Made by a program: the position numbers and the translations under genes
NCBI GenBank assembly: GCA_964006375.1
Contig: OZ023265.1
Location: forward strand, 117,007,858-117,071,857
Reading direction: 5' to 3'
DNA length: 64,000 nt
From: Tillus elongatus
Taxonomy: Eukaryota; Arthropoda; Insecta; Coleoptera; Cleridae
Part shown: positions 1-12,564 of the stretch, one piece after another
How the letters are laid out: every line of letters starts with the position of its first letter
Numbering within the stretch: position 1 is the first letter of the stretch
Notes under the pieces: generated by a model
Databases searched by the model: none
What the model was told of the DNA's origin: nothing
What the model saw: only the letters and a program-made list of their open reading frames with translations

Positions 1-246
1 ATAGTATTTACTTGTAAAGACAATTTTACTTTGGAATTTAAACTCTAATTCCATTGTTTATATTTTTATAAGATGACATGAAGAAATATAACTAGTGATC
101 TGAGAATGAATTGAATTTATTTTTTATCTATTTTTTTTTAAAGATAGTTCTAGAGAGGACTCTCGTAAGATACTTATTTTTCATGTAAATAATATTGATG
201 CTCAGTATAACAAAAATACCAACACTACTGTAAAATTACTATTCTG
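1..246. other. AT-rich flank, nothing recognised
   Basis: AT-rich sequence with short T runs and no coding signal or repeat similarity to the rest of the window. It ends at the edge of the heptamer satellite. Confidence 0.6.
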
Positions 247-1113
247 CATAATGTATCATGTATAATGTATATAATGTATAATAATATAATGTATAATGTA
301 TAATGTATAATGTATAATGTATAATGTATAATGTATAATGTATAATGTATAATGGTATAATGTATAATGTATAATGTATAATGTATAATGTATAATGTAT
401 AATGTATAATGTATAATGTATAATGTATAATGTATAATGTATAATGTATAATGTATAATGTATAATGTATAATGTATAATGTATAATGTATAATGTATAA
501 TGTATAATGTATAATCTATAATGTATAATGTATAATCTATCATGTATCATGTATCATGTATCATGTATAATGGTATAATGTATCATGTATCATGTATAAT
601 GTATAATGGTATAATGTATAATGTATAATGTATAATGTATATAATGTATAATGTATAATGTATAATGTATAATGTATGATGTATAATGTATAATGTATAA
701 TGTATAATGTATAATGTATAATGTATAATGTATAATGTATAATGTATAATGTATAATGTATAATGTATAATGTATAATCTATCATGTATCATGTATCATG
801 TATCATGTATAATGGTATAATGTATCATGTATAATGTATAATGTATAATGTATAATGTATAATGTATAATGTATAATGTATAATGTATAATGGTATAATG
901 TATAATGTATAATGTATAATGTATAATGTATAATAGTATAATGTATAATGGTATAATGTATAATGTATAATGTATAATGTATAATGTATAATGTATAATG
1001 TATAATGTATAATGTATAATGTATAATGCATAATGTATAATGCATAATGCATAATGCATAATGCATAATGTATAATGTATAATGTATAATGTATAACGTA
1101 TAATGTATAATTT
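247..1113. repeat. Heptamer satellite (TATAATG)n with higher-order structure
   Basis: Roughly 120 tandem copies of a 7-bp unit, TATAATG. Variant units are clustered: runs of TATCATG near 535-570 and 777-812, an 8-bp unit (ATGGTATA) that shifts the register, and TATAATGC-type units near 1027-1067. The TATCATG block followed by the 8-bp unit recurs with a spacing of 242 bp (535 and 777), so part of the array was duplicated as a block. All open frames here are Tyr-Thr-Leu-Tyr-Ile-Ile-His repeats produced by 21-bp (3 x 7) periodicity and are not genes. Confidence 0.97.
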
Positions 1114-1250
1114 ATTATTTATTATATATTATGTATTATGTTTTATATTTTATATTTTATGTTTTGTTTTATGTTTTACGTTTACGTATTTTGTATTATG
1201 TATTAGGTATTATTTATTATGTATTATCTATTATGTATGATGTTTGTATT
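1114..1250. repeat. Degenerate AT-rich edge of the satellite
   Basis: Loose repeats of TATTATGTAT and TTTTATATTTTA. They look like a decayed or differently phased extension of the heptamer array. The unit is no longer regular. Confidence 0.6.
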
Positions 1251-1534
1251 ATAGATTGGGTATGTAAACATTGATTCAAGGGATGAAAAAATCGATATAA
1301 AAACTATGATCAGTGTCAAGCCATGCGCATACAACTTAATCAGATTTGTACGCCAACGGAAGAGAATTGTTCCTAGTATCAAATGTAAATAAAGTAGCTC
1401 ATTTTCTACAAAAACGGTACAATTGATAAAACACGATTACTCTCATGTTTTTTTTTCTAAATTTGCATTTTAATAATTAGAAACAGTTTATACAAAAACA
1501 AGTCCTTAAACACGAGTAAAGAAAAATTAAGATA

Positions 1535-1878
1535 TCATAATGAGTGCTCAAAGTGTTCACCATTCACATGCATACAAAGATTTATGCGACGAAGAAAATT
1601 AATAAATACTCTTTACATTACTTGATCGTTACTTCTAAGATTATTTTTTACTGCTTGAATTCGTTGCCATAGCTGTTCCTTTTTACCTACAGGTGCAATG
1701 TATCTCACTGATTTGAGATGCCCCATAGAAGATAATCCAACAGATTCAAATTGGGAGAAGTTGGTGACCAATTTACTGGGGAATTATTACCTCTACCTAT
1801 CCATCTGTTTGTGGGCTGCTTATTTAAGTGGTTTCGAACATTTAATGAAAAATTAGGTGGTGCTCCATCGTGCATAAA

Positions 1879-1916
<38 letters not shown>

Positions 1917-1936
1917 ACACACATATATATATATAT

Positions 1937-2021
<85 letters not shown>

Positions 2022-2526
2022 GAGTTCTAAGGGTAAATCCTCTAAAAAATCTGGCAACTTATCTTGTAGATGATGCAAATAAATTTGTCCCGTTAATTTT
2101 TGCGGAAGAACCACAGGACCAACATTAAAAGTACCAATAATTCTAGCTAATACATGAATTATAAATTTATGATGAAACTGTTTAATCTTGATGGCATTGG
2201 GATCTTCATATGCATACACGTGTTCTTCGGGGAATTTAGTTACCTCTCTTCTTGTGAAACACGCTTCATCGACAAATAAAATTTTGTTGCCAAAGCTTAA
2301 GTTTACTTCTCTCCGCCTATTAACGAACTGACGAAAAGCCATCGTGTTTCAGGATCATGGGGTAACCAAAAGAAACTGTCATCTTATGATGTGGATATAA
2401 CCACTGTTCATTAAATACTCTAGCAACGGAATCTTTAGATACCCCTATTTCTCTACCCACTCGCCTGGCCTTAGTTTCGGATCTTCTTCAACACGTTCTA
2501 ATATTTCCTCTTCAACTTCACTCTGA
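1535..2526 (-). pseudogene. Mariner/Tc1-like transposase relic, split by a microsatellite
   Basis: Decayed DDE transposase read on the minus strand. From 2526 downward an N-terminal helix-turn-helix stretch is visible (EVEEEILERVEED, then RRVGREIGVSKDSVARVF in another frame). It is followed by the first catalytic aspartate in ILFVDEACFTRREV, the second in WFMHDGAPP, and the third region SPNLNLLDYLLWG, where the last D is kept. The end, GEHFEHSL then stop, is at 1535-1537, as is usual for this insect family. At least three frame changes and an in-frame CA/TA array (1879-2018) between PLELR and WFMHDG break it. About 43 residues separate the second and third D, so it is not a classical DD34D mariner. 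It can no longer encode a working enzyme. No terminal repeats were identified. Confidence 0.88.
1879..2018. repeat. Compound (CA)n-(TA)n array inside a transposase relic
   Basis: About 40 bp of CA followed by about 95 bp of TA, with single interruptions (CCC, TAGA). It lies inside the transposase reading frame and happens to keep it open as Ile-Tyr/Cys-Val repeats. Confidence 0.97.
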
Positions 2527-2640
2527 TGACGCTAACTTTGTTAGCGAAACGATCGTCAGGTGTAAAGATTGTGATGTGTGTGTGTTGTGATGAATTGGGT
2601 TCGCCAAATTGTACTTATCAGTGCGCGTCACAGGTTCTAA
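2527..2640 (-). repeat. Fragment of the repeat seen at 14915-15030
   Basis: Read on the minus strand, this aligns over about 105 bp with 14915-15020. Shared blocks are CCTGTGA...GCACTGATAAGTACA and GCGATCGTTTC(A/G)CTAAC, with a CACAAC-rich stretch between. It is a diverged copy of the sequence around a palindromic MITE; the palindromic part is not complete here. Confidence 0.7.
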
Positions 2641-2698
2641 TCGTCACTTTTTTCACAATCCTTACAACCCATTTCATAGATTCCCGACATGTCTGTAG

Positions 2699-2855
2699 TT
2701 TTAGTGAATTTTCTTTAAAAAAAATCACTAATGAAGAGATCCCGACTTTTGAATTAAAAAAAATAATTCTTCAAATGAGCGCTTATCAGGCCCCCTAGAA
2801 CACATCTCCGGGGTCAGTTTGAATTTTTATATGTTTATACACACACACACACACC

Positions 2856-2941
<86 letters not shown>

Positions 2942-3857
2942 CATACCGATAACTCAAAAAATAATAGGCCGATCTTGATCAAATTTGGTGAATACTTTCC
3001 TTTTACAAGTGGCTTGGATAGGTTCGTTAGCCAGGAAAATGTTGTGTTTTCTTTCTAAAATAATGTATATTTCCGGAAATAACAAAGTAACGTAAACCAA
3101 ATTTGGTACGCGCGTTTACGTCATTATAGGTAAATTACCTACCAAAATTTAACGCTCTGAGTTCAAAGATAAATGGGTAGTTAAAGAAAAACAATTTGGA
3201 GTTTTACTCAAAACGTCAAAGTCGGAATTTGAAACGTCAAAATTGGCAATGTTTAGGCAAAGAACGTGAAACAAATAGGGATTGTGAAAAGAAAATGTTG
3301 CAAGAAGACTGTTCTGCGAACCATTAAGTTTCAGCTCCAGCCGTCATTGCCCTTCATTTCACTGAAATATGTACAGATAATTCATTTCAAATAGACCCCT
3401 TCTCTGATGTTTTGGCTGTCGGTTTAGTTAAGTTGATGCTTTCGCTGTATGTTTAGTTAAGTTTATGATTTAAAGGTCTATAATTTTTAGCTAATTTTCG
3501 TAGAACAAATTAGTTAGTGCATTTTTGAATTTTTTATCGAAATATGATGCATGTTTGTGAGAAAAAAATCTGGTCGCAGTAAGTGCATTTTGGGAGCGAA
3601 TCCTCATTAAATACTTCAAATTTCAATAGCGCAATTTGCTATTAACGTAAGGTTTGTTGGCTAGGAAACCATCATTTAAGTTTATTTTCGAAAAATTTTT
3701 GTACATTTTCAAACAATAAGTAATTTTGATAAAATATAGTACATTGTTTCTACTACATAGGCTATACCGGTAATCAGATTGATGCTGTTCGCATTTACTA
3801 TTAAAAACATTTTTATGAAAATTCACTTCCATAACGTACTTGCTGCGTCCAGACTTT
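2699..3857 (+). mobile_element. TAH repeat copy 1, long form
   Basis: Starts TTTTAGTGAATTTTC and runs through the shared 5' module (GAGATCCCGACTTTTGAATT, AAATGAGCGC, CTCCGGGGTCAG). It continues through a CA/TA array and the shared block after the array (CCGATAACTCAAAAAATAAT, GGCTTGGATAGGTTCGTTAGC, TTTGGTACGCGCG). The 3' hairpin ACGTACTTGCTGCGT is at 3834-3848. From about 3570 it carries an inverted hairpin sequence (CGCAGTAAGTGCATTTTGG), so the last 280 bp is itself bounded by inverted ends. No protein is encoded. The copy number in this window shows mobility. The Helentron-associated class is an inference from structure. Confidence 0.85.
2839..2934. repeat. (CA)n-(TA)n array in TAH copy 1
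   Basis: Short CA run, then about 74 bp of TA, at the standard array position of the TAH repeat, between ATATGTTTATA and CCGATAACTC. Confidence 0.97.
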
Positions 3858-4758
3858 ATTATCTTTATCCTTTGGGTCACCTAGGAAAATTTTAACGTAT
3901 TTTTTGTGGACAATTTTTTCACTCACAGGAAAATGTTAGCTGTAAAATAGCTTTCTCTAAAATCTTATTAAAACCTCTTGTGATTCGCGGTTGAAATGGC
4001 AAACAGACCAAAATTTTCTGTTTTCTATTTTCTGAAAGTCGTAGGCTCCGCTAACATTTTCTTTGTTTTATGTTTATTGACTAATTCTTCCGCCAAGCAG
4101 AAAAGGTAACCATTATACTTAGCTACATTCCTACTAATAATAAACTTTGCGAACATTTTCTCAAACGCCATTTTATATTATACTGTGTAAATTTTGGTCA
4201 TAAAGAATAAAGTTTGTATATATTTTAAATTTAAGTAAAAGACTACGGTAGTTATTGTCTGAAACGAGGTTAAAACCAAGCAATAATTTTTAATATATGG
4301 GAAAACATTAACTTACGTGTTTAACAAAACAAATGCACCTCCAAAGGTACGTAAACTCAATTAAATAAAACTCTAATTCTAAGATGACGAAACGCATAAC
4401 GCCATTTATGCTCTAGGACCCGTTAACAAAACTCTAACAAGTTTCCAACAGTTCGAATAGAAATGATTATTTGGTATTCTAATGACCAGAGCTGTCATTT
4501 CCCAGACCTTAATTGAATTTGCCACTACTCTTTCAAATTTCCATACATTTCCATTATCGTGTTGTAACTTTCCCCACAGGCTACGGTGTACTGCGCTAAT
4601 CCTCGAATAAAACAATATTTCTACCATGAAAAAGTGCCGCACAGCTCTTGTCCTGGTAATTCTTTTTTTGTTGATCCAACGGTACAGGATAACAGGATTT
4701 AAAATTTGAATTTATCTCCATAAATATTTGTAATTGGGGGATTAAAACCTTATTTATT
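3858..4758. other. Spacer, nothing recognised
   Basis: About 900 bp of AT-rich sequence. No coding signal, no similarity noticed to other parts of the window, and no inverted repeats of note. Confidence 0.5.
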
Positions 4759-4934
<176 letters not shown>

Positions 4935-5226
4935 TATATAGTTAAGTAACCTGATTTAAGGGCAGCCAGAAAAAGGGAATTTATATGGTCAATAAATACA
5001 AGTTTATTTAATGCGAAAGGTATAAAGATTACTGGTTATGAACAACGATGTTATAGCAAGCACGGCTAAAACTAATCCGATTGTCTGCTATAGTTGCTAA
5101 CATTCACAAGGGAAGGCTTAACAAGCATAATTAAATAAAATGGAAAGTAACACAATATTTGCAACTTAATGTTTTTATATGAAGAACACATCATGCCATA
5201 GGTTTTTTAGATTATGCAAGGTGACT

Positions 5227-5228
<2 letters not shown>

Positions 5229-5311
<83 letters not shown>
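5229..5311. repeat. (TA)n array
   Basis: About 83 bp of uninterrupted TA in unannotated spacer. Flanks do not match the TAH repeat. Confidence 0.97.
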
Positions 5312-5313
<2 letters not shown>

Positions 5314-5564
5314 CTATGGTATTTATTTTAAGTATACCTGCAAATATTTATTTTAGAGCTGAGAACATATATCTTAATCATCAGGTTGGGTTCATTATAA
5401 TTACAGCTAGCTTCTACTAATTAAAATTCATTAATATGTGCTATTTAAATTCATTTATTGGTTTTTTTTACTTGATCAAAAATTAATTTCGCTTTGCACA
5501 GATGGCTATACAACAATTTTACTGATTAATTATTAACGAAAAACAATGCTTCTGGTTAATTACA

Positions 5565-5752
5565 TTACGGTGTCTATGTGACACACATCAAATACAAACA
5601 GGAACATTTAAAGCATTCATTACATAAACATAAATTGAAAAATCCTATTAAAACATTTTACGGTGTCTATGTGACACACATTAAATACAAACAGAAACAT
5701 TTAAAGCATTCATTACATAAACATAAATTGAAAAATCCTATTAAAACATTCA
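5565..5752 (+). repeat. 93-bp direct tandem duplication
   Basis: Two adjacent copies offset by 93 bp, each beginning ACGGTGTCTATGTGACACAC and ending near CCTATTAAAACATT. They differ at only a few positions, so the duplication is recent compared with most repeats here. Each unit contains the small palindrome GTGTCTATGTGACAC. Confidence 0.95.
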
Positions 5753-6905
<1,153 letters not shown>

Positions 6906-7228
6906 AATTCAGAGTATATAATAAAAAATATTTGAGACGGGATATAAAGGAAATGAAACTAATCTATTGTTAAATTTTGACATGCAGTTAAACTTCATTT
7001 TGTGTAATGTATCAAAATACAGTTCGAGTTTGTAGCTTGGAATAAATACAATTATTCAAATACAGCTTTTTTGGAGCCTTGGGTGTCTGTTCATTAACTG
7101 CCAAAGACGATTTTGTTGTGTTGTCAAAAACAAATAACATTTGAGAAAAATCGAAATACAGTTCAACGCAGGTATAACAAACCTGGTACAGGCCGTTAGA
7201 AACTTTGCTGTACAATGAAAAAAGATTC

Positions 7229-7647
7229 TCGACGCCGCAAGTGCGTTATAGTACTGAATTTTCATAAGTATTGTGTACGGCATATTACTAAAATGAATAC
7301 TTTAAATTTAAACAGACCTTGAGGATCGGTTCTAGAGGTCCTAATACGCGCTCATTTGAAAAATTTGTATAAAACTATAAAATTAAAATTTGGGATATCT
7401 AGTTTTTTTGAGATAATTGGTAGTCTCTTTGGAAATTACAAAATTCATCAAAGTTACAAAAGCTTTCCAGAAGAAACCTTAATTTATATTCAGAAAAGGA
7501 ATGTATCTGCCAAATTATAAACGTAACAGATATTTTTCCTTACTAATTACCTGAAACATTTCGTCTTAGTCAACCTAATTGCACCGTTTTTCCAAAAAAA
7601 TGTTTTAAAAAAGAAGTTTTCTTTTAATGAATTTAAATTCACTATAA
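7229..7647 (-). mobile_element. Short TAH-related element without TA array
   Basis: The left edge carries the hairpin end in inverted form (GACGCCGCAAGTGCGTTATA, then GTACTGAATTTTCATAAG). The right edge has AATTTAAATTCACTATAA. The interior (AACAGACCTTGAGGATCGGTT, GCGCTCATTTGAAA, AAAGCTTTCCAGAAGAAA) matches the ends of the copies at 27030-27355 and 45480-45820 read on the minus strand. There is no TA array and no reading frame. Confidence 0.75.
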
Positions 7648-7789
7648 GATCAACAAAAAAATGTCTGCTGTAAATTATAATTTTTAGACCCAACGCTGAC
7701 AAAGTTATGCAGACGCTTTATGGAGAAAATTTGGATACTACTTTTTCTACGAAATATTAAAATTAGTAAAACAAAACAAAGTGTTACAT

Positions 7790-7850
7790 GCATCGGGCGG
7801 GAACCGAACTTGCGATTCACGCGAGCGTACTACTTCTGAACCACAGATGC
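7790..7850 (-). pseudogene. tRNA-like relic
   Basis: On the minus strand, GCATCTGTGGTTCAGAAGTA is followed by a near-perfect anticodon arm (CTCGC / GCAAG around loop GTGAATC) and GTTCGGTTCCCG. The ends GCATC and GATGC pair. The D-arm half resembles glycine tRNA and contains an A-box-like block; GTTCGGTTCC resembles a B box. About 10 nt of variable loop and T-stem are missing, so it cannot fold as a functional tRNA. The loop would place GAA as anticodon, which does not match a glycine body. It is either a decayed tRNA copy or the head of a lost SINE. Confidence 0.6.
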
Positions 7851-8482
7851 TAGCTAATAAATTGTTTGTTTACGTGACAGTTATAAAGGCGATAACTTGC
7901 TGCACCAGGAAATTTTATATTATATCCTAAACAGCTAGTTGCAGAATCGATTTGTTTCTTTTTTTCGTATCTTTTCATATTCGTATCATATGGCACATAC
8001 TTATGAACGAAATACACAATGTCGTTGCATTTGAATAAATTAAAATTTTGGTGAACCATCTCTTATTCTTGGTTATCTATTCTAGGCGACGAGTGTTTTT
8101 GAGGAAATTCTGTGACAGTAAATTGTGAATTCATGGTTTGGCAAAAAACGTCATGTTATTCTTTATAGAAGCGAGAGTTCCTTAAAATCTGATTTATTGC
8201 TCTATTTTTAGTATGAAGCTTTTGGGGCCTTTCATCTGGGTAAAAATATAGGATATTTTAAACATTTTATTGAATTCCCCATTTGACAATCATCTCACAA
8301 GTTTTTAATTTTAAGTCATCTCTTATTCTAATTGGTAATTGTTGACAAGCGATTTAAACGGTTTCGGGATTTTAGTTTAGTGGCCCAGATTTATCGATCG
8401 CTAGGTCGAACAGTATGTGTTATACGTGTTCTTTGTATTGTTTGATTATCGCCTTATTATCATTTATGCCTGTAGGATGTAT
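7851..8482. other. Spacer, nothing recognised
   Basis: AT-rich DNA between the tRNA-like relic and the LINE at 8483. No feature can be supported. Confidence 0.5.
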
Positions 8483-10306
8483 AAAATTAGAGCAGGAGTC
8501 TCAACAGAAACAACACTGCACCAACTGGTGCTAAAACTGGAGAACACGCTGGAGAACATGGATGTGGTGCTGGGTGCCTTCCTAGACACAGAGGGGGTCT
8601 TCAGCAACATCTCGTTCGGACTGGTACTGACAACTGTCAGCGAGCGGTGGATAGAGGAAAGCTGTTGTAGGTGAATCGGTTCCATATTCGGGGGCAGAGC
8701 GGTGTTCACATCACTCGCGTGGAGGACTCTGATGGCGAGAGAAGGGGCGGGGTGTCCTCACGGTAGCGTATTGTCACCCCTGCTCTTGTGTCTAGTCGTG
8801 GGCGGCCTGCTGCGAAGGCTCTCGGGAAGGGGTACAAAATACAGGGCTATGCGGACGACATTGTCATCATAGTCAGAGGAAAGGTTACACATTCAGTCTG
8901 GGAGCCTATGCAGACAGCACCGAAAGTGGTGGAAAGGTGAACGGTTAGTCAAGAGCACGAGGTGAGCCCCGAGAGAGCCTTCTTCATACCATTTACGAGG
9001 AGAAGGAAGCGGGAGAGCCACAGAACTCTGACTCTATATGGCAGAAATATTCCTGTGGCCAGAGAGGTAAAAACATTTTCACTCCAAGTTAACCTGGAAC
9101 GTCCACGTTGAAAAAATACTGCGCAGGGCAGTCATGACATCAGCCGTCATCATGTGGCGATATGGAAAAACGTGGGGACTGAGACCTAATATGGCTCACT
9201 GGCTGTACACAAGGGTGGTCAGACAATCGTTAACACACGCAGCACTGGTATTGTGGGATGCAATCTGGTACCGAACAAAAACTGGTCATCAAAGGATGAC
9301 TTGAATAGGCACCAGATGTGCCATGACCTCAACTCCAACTGCCGTCATGGAGGTGTTGCTGGATCTACACAAGCTACACTTAGTCATCATGTGGGAGGCC
9401 AGACTAGAACTATACAGACTAGTCTGCAATGGCGGACTGAAGACCAACCCAGGCTGCGGGGCCACTGCAAGATCTGGGAGATCGTAAATCAGCCCATGCT
9501 TGAACTGAGATCAGAATTCGCGGGCCCGCGTCTTTCAGGCCGAAATGTACGCAATTATGCCCGTCATACGAGAGAACAAGAGGAGGCGTTACACCTAGAA
9601 GCCGATCTTCATAGCTACAGATAGCCAGGTAGTCCTTAAGATTCTAAGCATCCATCGGGTAAACTTCAGACTGGTTGGCGAGTGTCGAGGCGGCATGAGT
9701 GACTTGGCTGGGTAGAATGAGGTTACCCTCATCTGGGTGCCGGATCACTCGTGTGTCAAAGGCAATGAAGAGGCTGACAGTCTCGCGAAGAGAGGATCAG
9801 CAGAACCAATTATGGGACCAGAACCGGTCCTGCTCGTGACAAAGAGCACTGCCAGCGGATCCATTAAGTCCTGGGTCAGAAACCAACATAAGGCGTATTG
9901 TGAAGCTGTCTAGGACTTAGCCATGGTGAGTCAGTAATTGGGGAACCCAGTTCAAAGAGGGCTGTGGCGCTGATAGATCTAAGCAAAAGACAGCTCAGGA
10001 ACACACCATCTTGACTCGATGGGGACCTGGCATACAGACTTTGCGGCGATTGGGAGGAATCATCCCAGTACATCTTGTGCTAGTGTAAAGTTCTGTACCG
10101 CAAAAAACAACTGATCTACGGACAGCCTAGACCGGTGACAGAGCAATTTAAAACTTCGCCCTACCAGCTGCTGTGCAGATTAGTTCAAGGCACACTGATC
10201 TTAGAATGGGTAGAGTGGAAAAGACAGATGGCATGAACAATCAGCCAAAGGCTGTGGTGCTAACGGGGCGGCAATCGCGGACGGGCCCTAAGGAGGAAAA
10301 AAAGGA
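8483..10306 (+). pseudogene. LINE family B copy 1: RT and RNase H relic, 5'-truncated
   Basis: 3' part of a non-LTR retrotransposon with reverse transcriptase and RNase H, probably of the I group (R1/LOA/I type). The RT begins at GVSTETTLHQLVLKLENTL. The catalytic box YADDIVIIVRG is at 8848 onward, followed by the thumb region (TRRRKRESHRTLTLYGRN). RNase H pieces follow: IATDSQVVLKIL near 9612 and VTLIWVPDHSCVKGNEEADS near 9720-9780. The 3' end is marked by GGTGCTAACGGGGCGGC and an A-rich tail GAGGAAAAAAAGG. Many stops and frameshifts make it dead. The endonuclease and ORF1 are absent. The same 3' end occurs at 31769 (minus) and 62888 (plus). Confidence 0.9.
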
Positions 10307-10614
10307 TGTATCGATATACGCATGGCAACTAACCACTCTATCTTTGTCAGACATGGGACTTTAACCACTTAAGTCGTTTCAATTCATGTTTTTTAGATTT
10401 TACTTTTAATTTGAAAATACTCCAAATTTTGTAAACCATATTGTTTAAAATTGACAAAAGAGGTTTATTGACACTATTTATAGCTACATTTAAAGTGTCA
10501 TTCCAGTTACGTTAATACTTTCAAAATATAGCGTATTCAAAAATATTTTTGTATATTTTTTCGGGGAAAATGTCCGTCATAGTTGATTTACGAACTAGTA
10601 CGCAATACACACAC

Positions 10615-10616
<2 letters not shown>
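10307..10616 (-). mobile_element. TAH subfamily C copy, partial
   Basis: Read on the minus strand, this matches 26200-26450 and 44030-44310. Shared blocks are CTTAAGTGGTTAAAGT, the CCAAATTAAAA region and AATATTTTTGAATACG. The LINE B tail abuts it at 10306, so the LINE probably inserted in this copy. It holds the site that is occupied by a SINE in the copy at 43838, and here that site is empty. It ends in a CA/TA array. Confidence 0.75.

Positions 10617-10693
<77 letters not shown>
10617..10693. repeat. (TA)n array, left of a foldback
   Basis: About 77 bp of pure TA preceded by CACACACAGA. It forms the left border of the palindromic element 10694-10860. Confidence 0.97.
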
Positions 10694-10694
<1 letters not shown>

Positions 10695-10860
10695 TTTATT
10701 TACTTGCTGTACTTTTTGTGATTTTTACTTGGTTACGTGGACCACAGTTTCTAACCGTCCCGGTTTATCATCGGGACGGTTCGAAACTGCAGCCCACGTA
10801 ACCAAATTAAAAAAATCACAAAAAGTGCAGCAACAAAGTGTATATTTAAAAGTGATTACA
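10694..10860. repeat. Foldback (long palindrome) between two TA arrays
   Basis: The left arm (10700-10765) contains CTTTTTGTGATTTTTACTTG, GGTTACGTGG and CAGTTTCTAACCGTCCCGGT. The right arm carries the reverse complement: CGGGACGGTTCGAAACTGCA, CCACGTAACC, AAAATCACAAAAAGTGCAGC. The arms are about 70 bp, nearly identical, with a loop of only a few bases near TTTATCAT. It would form a strong hairpin. It looks like a MITE or foldback inserted at TA. No coding content. Confidence 0.92.
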
Positions 10861-10879
10861 GTGTAGTGCAACATTCCAA

Positions 10880-10983
<104 letters not shown>

Positions 10984-11920
10984 TGTGTCCCAAACTGGAA
11001 GGAATATATTGCTATCTCCGTTATTATTAGAGATAGGGAGACAGTTAAATTAGCAATGTTTTGTAGAATTTCATGTTCGTTCCAAATATGACTTGTATTT
11101 TGCCCTGCCTCTTTTAGTTTTCGAGTTATTTTGAAAAAAAAATTTGTCGATTTCTTTTTTCTTCAATATCCAAGTAGGCGTTGATCTGACATGTCTAAGA
11201 CTTGCACATTATCAGGACACTTTTTACAGAGTAATCTTTTTGTGATATTCTCAACTTTGGATTGTCATTTGTTTTTGAGCTACAGGTATCAACGTTTGTT
11301 TTTATTACAGCAACCATATTGGATTTTTTGCTCATGTGAAAGCCTGTGAAAAGAGCATTCCAATGATGTACAACATGCTTGAGAAATATTGTAATTGCAC
11401 TGACAATTTTGGGAAAAACCGTTTTGAGGATAGTAGGCTATGAAATCCAATACCAGAAAACAAATGACAAAAAAAGTGTTCAAATTGCAGTAGGCCATGG
11501 AGTCAACAATAGATTTATACTTTTATATAATTTTCCGTAATGATTCACGATAAGAAAATAGGAACTTTGAGCACACCAATGAATCGGTCCATTATTACAA
11601 ATGATATTTTACATTACAATATTATCCTAAAAAATTGTTATAATTTAATGAAATAGGCAAACCTAGTAAATAACTAAATTTACTAACAGAACTCAATGAA
11701 AAGCAGATTAATGGTTTATGAAGACGCCTTTGAAAATTGTTTGATTTTTAAACGTGTCAACTGAAAAACAACAGGTTGCTATGGATATAACACTATCGCG
11801 ACAATTAAGAATACTGTCATTCTTAATTATCTGAACAATTTGAGGTGTATTTAACACTCTGCTTAAAATTTGGTACCAAATAGTTTGTTTCCTGTTTATT
11901 TTAAATATTATTCAAAAATA

Positions 11921-12552
11921 TGTTTAGTAATGAAGAATATTTTGACATGTTGGAATGTTATGTTCGTTCTAACCGAAATACTGAGGCAGCTGCCAATTCA
12001 TATCAAAACAACTACCAGAAAGACGTCAAGCAAACATCAAAATATTTCGCAGGATAGTGACCAATCTATTGAAAGACGGTAGCTTCCACGCAAAGAAACT
12101 ACCAATGCCTAGAAATGAAGAAATAAATAATGCCATCTTACAGGTTTCAAACAAAAACCCCGCGAATCTGTTCGGTTTTATGGTGAACAAATTGACGTTC
12201 CAAGAAGTACGGTACACCGTGTATGAAAACAAAGTCATTACCGTCCATGCAAACTTACAATCGTACAAGGCTTAAATGTTGACGATTACCCTAAGCGACT
12301 TTAATTCTGCAGATGGTATCAAGGACAATGTCAGCAAGATGAACATTTTCATTTGAAAAAAATATGGACTGATGAATCCAGATTTACAAATTGTGGTGTA
12401 AATAATCGCCATAATAGGCATTATTGGGCAAATGAAAATACCCATCTGAAGGAAGACGACGATTGTAAGACAGATTTGGTATTAATGTTTGGTGCGGCTC
12501 ATTAGGTGAAAAACTGTTATTTTTATTTGTAGATTAGACAGTTAATTTTAAA
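11921..12552 (+). pseudogene. Mariner-like transposase, 5' part
   Basis: Starts with MFSNEEYFDMLECYVRSNRN, the usual N-terminal block of these insect transposases, then NYQKDVKQTSKYFAG and the HTH region after a frameshift (LLKDGSFHAKKLPMPRNEE). The block around 12360 reads KIWTDESRFTNCGVNNRH, which contains the first catalytic aspartate (TDES). Several stops follow. The frame is then cut at 12552 by the LINE insertion and resumes at 13448. The enzyme would cut and paste its own element; this copy cannot. Confidence 0.87.
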
Positions 12553-12564
12553 AAATTGCAGGTA
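12553..12564. repeat. Left target-site duplication, 12 bp
   Basis: AAATTGCAGGTA, identical to 13436-13447. It lies exactly at the break in the transposase frame. Confidence 0.92.

Noticed and set aside
239..1066. Open frames over the heptamer satellite
   Set aside because: Seven-residue periodicity mirrors three DNA units. Both strands and several frames are open in the same way.
247..1113. TATAATG units as bacterial promoter boxes
   Set aside because: They are a tandem satellite in a eukaryotic repeat region; there are no -35 boxes, ribosome binding sites or bacterial-type genes.
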